Shown here: piece after piece, positions 1 through 7,661 of the stretch
How the letters are laid out: each line of letters opens with the position of its first letter
Position numbering within the stretch: position 1 is the first letter of the stretch
Source: Marinospirillum sp031581385
GTDB taxonomy: Bacteria > Pseudomonadota > Gammaproteobacteria > Pseudomonadales > Halomonadaceae
Assembly: GCF_044810985.1 (NCBI RefSeq)
Contig: NZ_CP085242.1
Coordinates: 1,364,001 to 1,428,000 of the forward strand
Direction: 5' to 3'
DNA: 64,000 bases
The notes under the pieces: model-generated
The model's input: only the letters and a program-made list of their open reading frames with translations
The model's database searches: none
What the model was told of the DNA's origin: nothing
Translations under genes and position numbers: made by a program

Positions 1-115
1 CATTGATGCACCCCGCTCACGGCTGCTGCTGGGCAAGCAGCTGGATGAAGAAGTGCAACTGCCCACCCCTGAAGGGCGGGCCTGCTACATCATTACAGCA
101 ATTCGCTACTGTTGA
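1..115 (+). CDS. C-terminal fragment of a GreA/GreB-family transcript cleavage factor
   Basis: The reading frame that starts at base 2 encodes 37 residues ending in YIITAIRYC and a TGA at 113-115. The pattern RSRLLLGKQLDEEV followed by TPEGRA resembles the C-terminal FKBP-like domain of Gre factors, where a similar ALLGK...VGD...TPEG stretch is typical. Gre factors bind the RNA polymerase secondary channel and rescue backtracked complexes. The start and coiled-coil domain lie outside the window, so GreA, GreB and Rnk-type relatives cannot be told apart. Its last codons overlap the convergent aer gene by 10 bases. Confidence 0.5.
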   Translation, partial: IDAPRSRLLLGKQLDEEVQLPTPEGRACYIITAIRYC

Positions 116-1695
116 CGCTGGCTGTTAAGGCTGTAGATAAAGTTTTCCGCCAGTAGATGCAGGTTGGCGACCTGCTTGTCCAGTTTGTCAGACTGGTGTT
201 TGGCGGCCTCACCCGCTTCAACAGACTGACCGGCCAGGTCGGCCAATTCGGTCACCTGCTGGCGGGTCTGTTCCCCCAGGGCTGACTGCTGGCGGGTCAT
301 GTCGGCCACTTCCACAGCCAGGTCATTGATCTGGTCCACAGCCCCCAACACTTCTTCCAGCGAGGTGCGCATGGCATCTGCCAGGGCCACCGTTTCCTGG
401 GAGGCAGTCACGCCCTTTTCTATCGCAGCCACAGAACCCTGGGTGTCTTCCTGCAACTGGTCGATAATGGCTTTCACCTGCTGGGTGGATTCATGAGTCC
501 GCAGCGCCAGCCCACGAACTTCATCAGCCACCACCGCAAATCCGCGTCCGGCTTCACCGGCCCGGGCTGCTTCAATGGCTGCATTCAGCGCCAGTAGGTT
601 GGTTTGTTCTGCAACATTGGTGATGACATCAATCACTGTGCCGATCTGTTCACTGCTGGCTGCCAGGCTGGCTACCTGCTGTTTGGCTTCCTCCAGTTCC
701 TGGGACTGGTGAGCGATGGCACCGGCCACCTGGGTGATCTTCTCCTGTCCTTCCCGGGTTGCCACCTGCGATTGGCTGGCTGCCTCTGCTGTGCGTTCTG
801 TACTGCTTTGCACCTGTTCCAGACTCTGCATTTGTTCCTGCATGGCCTGCTGAATCTCCTGCACCCGGCTGCCTTGCTCATCAATGTACTGAAAAGCCTC
901 AAACAGGCGTTCATCAGAACGGGATTTGCTGCGACGCAGGTAGCCGGAGTTGTTGTGCAGCCTGGCCACCACCGCCCGCAACTCCGATGACCGGGTTCGC
1001 AGGGCAAAACCTATGGCTCCCAGTTCGTCTTTGCGCCCCGTATAGAGGTAGTTCATGAGGCGATTGTCCGTAACCTTCTCGGCGGCCCGGTGCAAACTGC
1101 GCAAACCCTGGGTCTGCAGCTGTAAAAAGGCTGCAGCAACCAGCCCGGCCAAGCCCGCCAGAGCGCTGCCCAGCCAGTTCTGCATTGCGGCCAGGGCGAC
1201 TGCGACTACCAGGCTGGGCAGTAAGGCGGTGAGTACCAGTTGATAACGCAGTGAAAGCGAGGGGCGCGTCAGAAAACCCGGCAACTTGCCCTGACGCCAC
1301 TGGCGATAGACTTTTTCTGCACGTGGAAGCGCCTTGCGGGGGGCCGCAATACGCACGGATTGGTATTCAACAATCCGGCCATCCTGACGAACCGGTGTCA
1401 CATAGGCATCCACCCAGTAGTGGTCGCCGTTTTTGCAACGGTTCTTGACCAGCCCTTTCCAGGAGCGGCCAGCTTTGACCGTTTCCCAAAGGTTGGCAAA
1501 GGCACCCGGTGGCATATCAGGGTGACGAATCAGGTTGTGGTTTTGGCCGATCAGTTCATCGCGCTGATAACCGGAAACCTTCACAAAAGCATCATTGGCA
1601 AAGGTAATGATACCTTTCAGGTCCGTGATCGTGATCAGCTGGATATCATCGGGTACCCGCAGCTCCTTGCCTGTAACCGGCTCATTGATCCTCAT
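106..1695 (-). CDS. aer: Aer-type PAS-domain aerotaxis/energy-taxis receptor
   Basis: A 529-residue methyl-accepting chemotaxis protein. The N-terminal PAS domain (about residues 15-110) carries the Aer signature: ANDAFVKVSGY, the RHPDMP stretch and KNGDHYWV, which in E. coli Aer surround the FAD pocket. Two hydrophobic segments follow (about 150-195) with no periplasmic sensing domain between them, then a HAMP-like region and the MCP signalling tip (EQTNLLALNAAIEAARAGE). It is expected to sense redox or electron-transport state through FAD and signal to CheA/CheW. The ATG at 1695 is chosen because AGAGGA lies 7 bases upstream and it gives the usual Aer N-terminus; a longer TTG frame begins at 1740. 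Aer of E. coli is 506 residues. A perfect Anr/FNR box lies upstream (1807-1820). Confidence 0.93.
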   Translation of the reverse strand: MRINEPVTGKELRVPDDIQLITITDLKGIITFANDAFVKVSGYQRDELIGQNHNLIRHPDMPPGAFANLWETVKAGRSWKGLVKNRCKNGDHYWVDAYVTPVRQDGRIVEYQSVRIAAPRKALPRAEKVYRQWRQGKLPGFLTRPSLSLRYQLVLTALLPSLVVAVALAAMQNWLGSALAGLAGLVAAAFLQLQTQGLRSLHRAAEKVTDNRLMNYLYTGRKDELGAIGFALRTRSSELRAVVARLHNNSGYLRRSKSRSDERLFEAFQYIDEQGSRVQEIQQAMQEQMQSLEQVQSSTERTAEAASQSQVATREGQEKITQVAGAIAHQSQELEEAKQQVASLAASSEQIGTVIDVITNVAEQTNLLALNAAIEAARAGEAGRGFAVVADEVRGLALRTHESTQQVKAIIDQLQEDTQGSVAAIEKGVTASQETVALADAMRTSLEEVLGAVDQINDLAVEVADMTRQQSALGEQTRQQVTELADLAGQSVEAGEAAKHQSDKLDKQVANLHLLAENFIYSLNSQRQQ

Positions 1696-1778
1696 TTTTT
1701 GTTCCTCTTGCTGTTCAGTTGCCTTCCTTAAGCAAAGCAATTTTCAAACCAGGTTTTTTTATGGATGGGTAACAGGCC

Positions 1779-1820
1779 ACCTTAAAGGGATTTAATTTAA
1801 AAATTATTGATACGAATCAA
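1779..1820 (-). promoter_or_regulatory. Anr/FNR box and probable class II promoter of aer
   Basis: Bases 1807-1820 read TTGAT ACGA ATCAA, a perfect match to the FNR/Anr consensus TTGAT-N4-ATCAA. A weak -10-like hexamer (TAAGGT on the minus strand, 1784-1779) begins 23 bases downstream of the box edge, the spacing of a class II FNR-activated promoter (box centred at -41.5). The site is about 112 bases upstream of the aer start codon and downstream of the histidine kinase stop, so aer can be expressed on its own. The box is seen directly; regulation by Anr is inferred. Confidence 0.75.
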
Positions 1821-1890
1821 GGCAAACCCAATCAAACACCTGAACTGGCTGACATCCAGAAGCATCTTTCGGGTAAGTAACCGGTGTTTT

Positions 1891-4497
1891 TTATTGGTTT
1901 TGCAACTGCTGATGCAAAAGCGGCAAAAGAACATCCAGGCGTTTTTGTAGCTTCTCCAACACGGCTTTCAGTTCTGGGTGATCGGCCCCCTGCTTTGCCA
2001 GGAACTCCAGGCGTTCGGCTTCCTTTTGCGCGGGATAGGCTGCAAAAGTGGCCAGCAGACTTTTCAGAGTATGCGCCACTGCACCCAGTGCCCGGAGATC
2101 ACCGCTCTGCCAGGCGGCATGCAACTGGGCTTTATGCTCAGGATACTCATCCACAAACATCTGCAGTGCCATGCGCAACAGGCTGGCATCGGCACCCAGG
2201 TTGTCCAGGGCCAGATCCCAGTCAAATTCTGTTGCAGGTTTCGGGCGTGGCGACTCCAGAAAGGTCTCTTGCGCTCCGGGCTGGCGGGTTGCCATGACCC
2301 GATCGATTTCTCTGTAGAGCACCTGGGCATGAACGGGCTTGGGGACATAGCCCTGCATGCCTTCAGCCAGGCAGCGCTCCCGGTCGCCCTGCATGGCATT
2401 GGCGGTCATGGCAATGATGGGGGTCAAGACCCGTTGCTGGTCTTCTTCCCATTGGCGCCACTGGCGAGTGGCTTCCAGCCCATCCATAACAGGCATCATC
2501 ATGTCCATCAACACCAGGTCAAAAGATTCCTGCTGCAATCGCTGAAGAGCCTGTTGACCATCCGCCACCACGGTGACCTGATGCTGCTGTTTTTCCAGCA
2601 GCTTCACAGCCAGTTTCTGGTTCACCAGGTTGTCCTCGGCCACCAGCAGCTTTAAACCCTTGCAAAAAGCTGCTGCAGCCGTTGGCAAGTGATGGGTCGG
2701 GTCGGTTTCCGATAAGTCGGCAGGTTTTTCAGCCAGAAGCAGCGGCAGGTGCAGGATAAAGGTTGAGCCGACCTCCGGTTCACTGGAGGCACTGACTTCC
2801 CCGCCCATCATTGCCGCCAGTTGTTTGACAATGGCCAGACCCAGGCCGGTGCCTTCAAACTGGCGGTTGCGTTCCGACTGAACCTGCTCAAAGGGTTCAA
2901 ATACCTTTTCCAGCTCTTCAGCCGACATGCCAATGCCGGTATCGGTCACCTGCAATTCCACCCGCGCCTGCTTACTCTGGCAATCCAGGCAGCGAACCTG
3001 CAGGCGCACCTCGCCCTTCTGGGTGAACTTGATGGCATTACCCAGCAGGTTGATCAGCATCTGGCGCAAACGTGCAGGGTCGGCATACACATAAGAAGGC
3101 AAGCCCTCCCCCGGATCGTACACAAGCTTCAGGCCCTTGGCCTGGGCACGGCTGGAAAGGCTGCGCAGGGTTTGATCCAGAAGTTCATGCAGGTTAAAAA
3201 CGCTGGGCTGAAGACCCAGCTTGCCCGCTTCAATCTTGGAGATATCCAGCAGGTGATTAATTATTTCCAGCAGGTGCTCTGCAGAAAGTCGTGCCAGATC
3301 CAGGTGCTCCTTTTGCTCTGAGTCCAGTCGAGTTTCCAGCACCAGATCCAGCATGCCCAGAATGCCATTCATGGGGGTGCGGATTTCATGGCTCATGTTG
3401 GCCAGAAACTGGCTTTTTGCCTGGTTGGCTGCTTCAGCCGCTTTGCGGGCCTCAACCAGACCGGCCTCCCAGTGCTGGCGTTCCGTGACATCAAAGATAA
3501 CACCCACGAGACCCCGGGCCTGACCATCGGCAGAGAGCAGTGCCGCCTTCTTGTAAACAGCATCGGCAAAATGTCCATCCGAACGCTGATTGCGGGCCTG
3601 GTAGCTCTGGCGGCCTTGTTCGCGAAAGAGCTGCTGATCCTTGCTGTGGTGCACTCTGGCTGTTTCCACTTCAAGAAGGTCAAAAACATCCCTGCCCAGA
3701 TAGTCTTCACGTTGGATGCCAAAATATTCTTCAAAAGCCCGATTGAGTTGCTGGTAACGGCCCTGGTTGTCCTTGAGGTAAACCGGCAGGGGAATGGCTT
3801 CAATGATTTCAGTCAGGAGGTGCGAATGCTCGCTGAGGTGGTCGGTCAGTTCCTGAAGCTCTTTGTTTTGCTGGGAAAGGCTTTCTTCCAGCTGTTTTTG
3901 ACGGGTGATATCGGTGCGGATGGAAATATAGGCTTCCGGCTGGCCGTTTTGATCCAGTAGGGGCACCAGGGTGGCGGCCACCCAGTAAACTTCTTTTGCC
4001 TTGTTGATGTTTTTGATTTCCCCATGCCAGACCAAGCCCTGGGTGATCTGATTCCACATGACCGTAAAAAATTCCTGCGGGTGGTGACCGGAGTTGATCA
4101 AACGATGGGTATTGCCGTATAGCTCTTCCCTGGAATAGCCACTGATGGCAACAAAAAGATCATTGGCATAGGTGATGCATCCTTCCGGGTCGGTCATGCT
4201 GATGATGCTGTGCTGATCCATGGCAAATTCACGCTGGCGCAAGGCATCGGTCACCTTCTCCAGGGCTTCACTTTTTTCCCGAGCGTAATCCAGTGCCCGT
4301 CCGGTGCGCTTGTCCATCCACAACAAGGCCACCAGACCCACCCCCAGAGCCAGAACCATCACACTGGTCAGAAGGTGGCCCTGAGCACCGAAAGCGGCCA
4401 GCAGGCTGATCAGTACGGCCAGGCTCCAGCCGGCCAGTAACATCCAGTTGCGGAAGCGGCGCTGTTGTGCTTGTATTTGTCGGACTTTATGCGGCAT
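1891..4497 (-). CDS. Hybrid sensor histidine kinase (2 TM, 2 PAS, HisKA, HATPase, REC, HPt)
   Basis: An 868-residue multidomain kinase. Two membrane segments at about 18-38 and 42-61, a PAS domain at about 90-200 (ANDLFVAISGY), a second PAS at about 228-340, HisKA with phospho-acceptor His370 in SHEIRTP, an HATPase domain with N-box Asn487 and DTGIGM (519-524), a receiver domain with Asp665 in MDMMMP, and a C-terminal HPt domain with His809 in AHTLKSL. The layout is that of BarA/ArcB-like phosphorelay kinases, but the sequence does not identify a specific orthologue. The start is supported by GAAGG just upstream. The divergent gene at 4598 is a single-domain response regulator and could be its partner, which is inference from position only. 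Confidence 0.9.
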   Translation of the reverse strand: MPHKVRQIQAQQRRFRNWMLLAGWSLAVLISLLAAFGAQGHLLTSVMVLALGVGLVALLWMDKRTGRALDYAREKSEALEKVTDALRQREFAMDQHSIISMTDPEGCITYANDLFVAISGYSREELYGNTHRLINSGHHPQEFFTVMWNQITQGLVWHGEIKNINKAKEVYWVAATLVPLLDQNGQPEAYISIRTDITRQKQLEESLSQQNKELQELTDHLSEHSHLLTEIIEAIPLPVYLKDNQGRYQQLNRAFEEYFGIQREDYLGRDVFDLLEVETARVHHSKDQQLFREQGRQSYQARNQRSDGHFADAVYKKAALLSADGQARGLVGVIFDVTERQHWEAGLVEARKAAEAANQAKSQFLANMSHEIRTPMNGILGMLDLVLETRLDSEQKEHLDLARLSAEHLLEIINHLLDISKIEAGKLGLQPSVFNLHELLDQTLRSLSSRAQAKGLKLVYDPGEGLPSYVYADPARLRQMLINLLGNAIKFTQKGEVRLQVRCLDCQSKQARVELQVTDTGIGMSAEELEKVFEPFEQVQSERNRQFEGTGLGLAIVKQLAAMMGGEVSASSEPEVGSTFILHLPLLLAEKPADLSETDPTHHLPTAAAAFCKGLKLLVAEDNLVNQKLAVKLLEKQQHQVTVVADGQQALQRLQQESFDLVLMDMMMPVMDGLEATRQWRQWEEDQQRVLTPIIAMTANAMQGDRERCLAEGMQGYVPKPVHAQVLYREIDRVMATRQPGAQETFLESPRPKPATEFDWDLALDNLGADASLLRMALQMFVDEYPEHKAQLHAAWQSGDLRALGAVAHTLKSLLATFAAYPAQKEAERLEFLAKQGADHPELKAVLEKLQKRLDVLLPLLHQQLQNQ

Positions 4498-4545
4498 GAC
4501 CCTTCACTTATCAACCGGCGGATGATCCTGTACACTTCAATTCAG

Positions 4546-4551
4546 TATAAT
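4546..4551 (+). promoter_or_regulatory. TATAAT -10 element upstream of the CheY-like gene
   Basis: A consensus TATAAT lies in the 100-base divergent gap between the hybrid kinase and the response regulator. No good -35 element is visible at 16-18 bases. If used, transcription would begin near 4558, which favours the ATG at 4598 over an upstream in-frame GTG at 4556. Confidence 0.45.
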
Positions 4552-4597
4552 CCCGGTGCTTCACCCTTCCAACCCTGCAGATCCTGATACCCGACCC

Positions 4598-4978
4598 ATG
4601 AACAGCCCCAGCAACAAACGCGTGTTAATTGTTGATGACACTTCGGTCATGCGAAGTCTCTTGAAACAGATCATCAAATCCAAGGGGTTTGATGTCGTCG
4701 GTGAGGCGGGTGATGGCCATCAAGCCTTGAAGCTGTTTCGGGAACTCAAACCCAGGGTCGTTTGCCTGGACATTGAAATGCCGGAAATGAACGGTCTCGA
4801 TGTGTTGGCCCGAATCAAGGAAGAAGCCCCCCAGACCGGGGTCGTCATGATCACCGGTGATTCCCAGGCCTCCAGCGTCAAAAAAGCCATCGCGGCCGGT
4901 GCCAATGGCTATATCGTCAAGCCCTTCAACGGCACACGGGTGATGGAAGCCATTCAGAAGGCCATGGAAGACGCGTAA
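4598..4978 (+). CDS. CheY-like single-domain response regulator
   Basis: A 126-residue stand-alone receiver domain. It has the acidic pair Asp13-Asp14, the phosphorylation site Asp58 (LDIEMPEMNG), Thr86 and Lys108, so all active-site residues are in place. There is no output domain. It is divergent from a hybrid kinase and convergent, with a 5-base gap, to cheV. It may act in chemotaxis or as a phosphorelay intermediate; it lacks clear features separating CheY proper from other single-domain regulators. An in-frame GTG at 4556 would add 14 residues. Confidence 0.88.
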   Translation: MNSPSNKRVLIVDDTSVMRSLLKQIIKSKGFDVVGEAGDGHQALKLFRELKPRVVCLDIEMPEMNGLDVLARIKEEAPQTGVVMITGDSQASSVKKAIAAGANGYIVKPFNGTRVMEAIQKAMEDA

Positions 4979-4983
4979 AAAAC

Positions 4984-5931
4984 TCAGGCAGCGCCGGGAG
5001 CCGTGCGTTTGCGAAAGTGATCCAGAACGGCAAGCGCCAGCTCATCGGCATCAAACTTGGCAATAAAGTTGTCGGCCCCCACCTTTTTCACCATGGATTC
5101 ATTGAATACCCCGGACAGGGAGGTGTGCATCAGGATAAACAGCTCCTGCATGCGCGGGTCCTGTTTGACCTGGCGGGTCAGGGTGTAGCCATCCATTTCC
5201 GGCATTTCAATATCGGAAATCATCAGCAGGTATTCTTCCCAGGGCTTTTTGCCTTCATCGGCCATGGCCTGCAGGTGTTCCAGCGCCTGTTTGCCATCCT
5301 TGAGGAGCACCGCTTCCAGCTCCACCTTTTCCAGACAACGCTTGATCTGGTTGCGAGCCACCACGGAATCATCCACCACCAGCACCTTGCGGGGCACTTC
5401 CGAACTTTTCAGCTCACTGAAATCTTCCCCGATGCTGGCATTCATCTCTTCCGCTGCGGGTGTGACTTCAGAAATCACTTTTTCAACATCAATGATTTCC
5501 ACCAGCCGCCCCTCGTAGCGGGTGACCGAGGTCAGATAATGGCGATGGCCGATTCCCTTGGGCGGAAGCAGAATGTCGCTCCATTCCATGTTGACGATGT
5601 TTTCAATTTTATCGACCAGAAAGCCCTGCATCTTGCGATTGTATTCACAAACGATCACCTGCTGCTTGCGGGGATCACTGACCTTGCCGGATTGTATGGC
5701 ACTGAGCATATCCAGAATCGGCAGGGAGCCATCCATGGTGTTGGCCACCCCGGCCACATGTGGGTGGTGATAGGGAAGCTGAGTCAGGGGTGGGCAGGGA
5801 ATGATTTTTTTGACTTTAAAAACATTAATCCCGTAAAGCTGGCCATTTTGCAGCCGGAACAGCAACAGCTCCAGACGGTTTTCCCCCGCCATTTGCGTGC
5901 GTTGATTAACATTATGGAGCAGTTTACTCAT
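4984..5931 (-). CDS. cheV: CheV chemotaxis coupling protein (CheW-REC)
   Basis: A 315-residue protein with a CheW-like domain (about residues 16-160; VAGVANTMDGSLPILDM and HYLTSVTRYEGRLVEIIDVE) followed by a receiver domain (about 180-305) with Asp187-Asp188, phospho-acceptor Asp240 (SDIEMPEMDG), Ser271 and Lys292. CheV couples receptors to CheA and its phosphorylation tunes adaptation. It lies 103 bases downstream of the HD-GYP gene on the same strand and end-to-end with a CheY-like gene. No CheA, CheB or CheR gene is in the window. The gap upstream contains a GCAATA...TATTGC inverted repeat but no convincing promoter. Confidence 0.93.
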   Translation of the reverse strand: MSKLLHNVNQRTQMAGENRLELLLFRLQNGQLYGINVFKVKKIIPCPPLTQLPYHHPHVAGVANTMDGSLPILDMLSAIQSGKVSDPRKQQVIVCEYNRKMQGFLVDKIENIVNMEWSDILLPPKGIGHRHYLTSVTRYEGRLVEIIDVEKVISEVTPAAEEMNASIGEDFSELKSSEVPRKVLVVDDSVVARNQIKRCLEKVELEAVLLKDGKQALEHLQAMADEGKKPWEEYLLMISDIEMPEMDGYTLTRQVKQDPRMQELFILMHTSLSGVFNESMVKKVGADNFIAKFDADELALAVLDHFRKRTAPGAA

Positions 5932-6034
5932 CGGGCGGGTCTCCCAGGGCCATCGCTTTGGGGTTTATTGAAACCCGAACACTGGTGAGGCGCAATACAT
6001 ATTTACATATTGCAACGTTTGTAAGAGTCGCTGC

Positions 6035-7240
6035 TCAGATCAGCCCCCGCATAAAAGGATCAACCGAGGAGAGATCCGTCCGGCTTTCTACCCGCAACGC
6101 ATCTATACCCCAAAGAGTGGCCGGGTTGATCTTGATTTTTTCATTGGTGTCACAGACATGCTTGACTGCAACATCACTCTGGCGCAGATCCCTTTTCAAG
6201 GGTGAAGGGTACATATAGCCATCCGACCGGCGAATACTGGCAACTCTGGGGCATTTGGGATTGTCAGTACGACCGACCACAACCGCCAGATCACCATTAC
6301 TCAGGCGCACATAAACACCCGGTGGATAGAGCCCCAGCTCCATAATGAAAATCTGGGTCAACTTACTGTCAAAAGCCTTGCCCCTTTGCTCGAACAGATC
6401 CTTGAGGGAATCCTTGAGTTTGATCGGTCCACGATAACCTCTGGGGGTCACCATCGCCGAGTAGACATCACCCAGTGCCAGGATTCGTGCTTCGTGACGG
6501 ATGTCCTCACTTTTCAGTCCATGCGGGTAACCGCTGCCATCCAGCTTTTCATGATGCTGACTGACCAGCTCCAGCCAGAGGTGATCATCAACACCGGCCT
6601 GATGCAGCATTTCAGCACTGATCAGGGGGTGACGGTTAATCAGGTCTTTCTGGGCGGGCAGAAGTGGCCCTTTTTGTTGATCCAGGCGTTTCTGGTAGGG
6701 ATTCATTGCCAGATTGCAGGTCAAGGCAGCGCAGAGCACACTGACACGAACCTCTTGGCTGACTTGCAGGCGCGCCAGAATCAGCTCGGTGAGCACCGCA
6801 ATCTGCATGGGATGCTGGATGGGATATTCAAATTCTTCCGTCAGGTGCACCGCCCCCATCAAGGCATCGGCATCGTAGTTAACCAATCCCTGAATCTGCA
6901 CCACCAGAGTCTGAAAACGTTTTTTGATCAGATGGGGAGCAAACTTTTGTTTCGACTCCAGGCGTTTGAAGGTTGCCTCCAGTTGCACGCACAGATCATC
7001 GAATTCGGCAAAAGGGTTGACCTTACCTTTGAAGCGAATCGGCTGGGGCGTTTTTGCTGCAATCTCCCTGGCAAAATAGCCCACCTGTTCGAGTAGCTTT
7101 TTAAAATCTTCCGAATCAATTCGGGTACCCTGGGGTAACAAAACACCGCCCTTATTATCGCAAATATCCCAGGGTGCAGGCTGATCCAGACTCAGGTCAC
7201 CGCAAGTGATCTTCAGCAGCTCGAAATCTTTTGTTAACAT
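6035..7240 (-). CDS. HD-GYP-family protein with a degenerate HD dyad
   Basis: A 401-residue protein whose C-terminal half matches HD-GYP cyclic-di-GMP phosphodiesterases: His143, His204, the HHEKLDGSGYP motif (229-239) and an ARILALGDVYSAM segment. The catalytic HD pair that should follow the AAL motif is replaced by Cys175-Asn176, and the usual following GK is AM. The metal centre is therefore probably incomplete, and the protein may be a c-di-GMP binder or effector rather than an enzyme. The N-terminal ~120 residues match nothing I recognise. The ATG at 7240 is preferred over TTG at 7252. It is upstream of cheV on the same strand. Confidence 0.85.
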   Translation of the reverse strand: MLTKDFELLKITCGDLSLDQPAPWDICDNKGGVLLPQGTRIDSEDFKKLLEQVGYFAREIAAKTPQPIRFKGKVNPFAEFDDLCVQLEATFKRLESKQKFAPHLIKKRFQTLVVQIQGLVNYDADALMGAVHLTEEFEYPIQHPMQIAVLTELILARLQVSQEVRVSVLCAALTCNLAMNPYQKRLDQQKGPLLPAQKDLINRHPLISAEMLHQAGVDDHLWLELVSQHHEKLDGSGYPHGLKSEDIRHEARILALGDVYSAMVTPRGYRGPIKLKDSLKDLFEQRGKAFDSKLTQIFIMELGLYPPGVYVRLSNGDLAVVVGRTDNPKCPRVASIRRSDGYMYPSPLKRDLRQSDVAVKHVCDTNEKIKINPATLWGIDALRVESRTDLSSVDPFMRGLI

Positions 7241-7323
7241 TTTGTATCCCAAGATTACATTCAGGGCTGAACATAAGCTTCAGGGATGATATATGTCAAG
7301 AGAGGCTGCGATTTATACACCAT

Positions 7324-7352
7324 AAAAAACCCGCCGGAGTGGCGGGTTTTTT
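7324..7352 (-). terminator. Bidirectional intrinsic terminator
   Basis: A perfect 12-base inverted repeat (AAAAAACCCGCC / GGCGGGTTTTTT) with a 5-base loop GGAGT. It lies 22 bases past the stop of the DUF2892 gene on the minus strand, with T-tracts on both strands. Confidence 0.92.
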
Positions 7353-7374
7353 ATGGGACTGAAGAGTTTGAGGA

Positions 7375-7578
7375 CTACTTGAACGCAGAACCCGGTTGTA
7401 CGCCCATTTTTTTGAAGATCATTACCGCTGGACAGAAGCCGGTGAAGCTGGCTTGAATCATGTTGGCGGCAATGAAAACCGTAAACCAGACAAAGCCCGG
7501 ATGAACAAAATGGGTCAGCAGCAAGCTGATGAGTACCATAATGCCTGCAAACAACAGTAGGGCGCGATCGACATTCAT
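7375..7578 (-). CDS. DUF2892 (YgaP-like) small inner-membrane protein
   Basis: A 67-residue protein with two hydrophobic segments (about 6-24 and 26-44) and the FTGFCPAVMIFKKMG motif of the DUF2892 family, the membrane part of YgaP-type rhodanese proteins. Here no rhodanese domain is attached. The start at 7578 is fixed by AGGAGA six bases upstream. It has its own promoter (7629-7656), overlapped by a perfect palindrome, and its own terminator, so it is a single-gene unit. Family members are often near sulfur-stress genes; no such gene is seen here, so the role is open. Confidence 0.82.
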   Translation of the reverse strand: MNVDRALLLFAGIMVLISLLLTHFVHPGFVWFTVFIAANMIQASFTGFCPAVMIFKKMGVQPGSAFK

Positions 7579-7606
7579 GTGTTTCTCCTGCTCAAGGTGG
7601 AACAAC

Positions 7607-7656
7607 CTAATTAAGAACTATCTTAATTAGTATACCTTGTCAGAAGACGTTTGCAA
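7607..7656 (-). promoter_or_regulatory. Promoter and palindromic operator of the DUF2892 gene
   Basis: On the minus strand a -35 TTGCAA (7656-7651), a 16-base spacer and a -10 TATACT (7634-7629) can be read. A perfect 9-base inverted repeat CTAATTAAG-N6-CTTAATTAG (7607-7630) overlaps the end of the -10 and the predicted start site, where a repressor would block initiation. The repeat is seen directly; a repressor is inferred. AT-rich operators of this shape are bound by ArsR/BigR-type sulfur regulators in other bacteria, but no such gene is in the window. Confidence 0.6.
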
Positions 7657-7661
7657 ATGGC

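Noticed and set aside
604..990. Open frame of 128 codons on the plus strand inside aer
   Set aside because: Antisense shadow of a clear MCP gene; no ribosome binding site or family resemblance.
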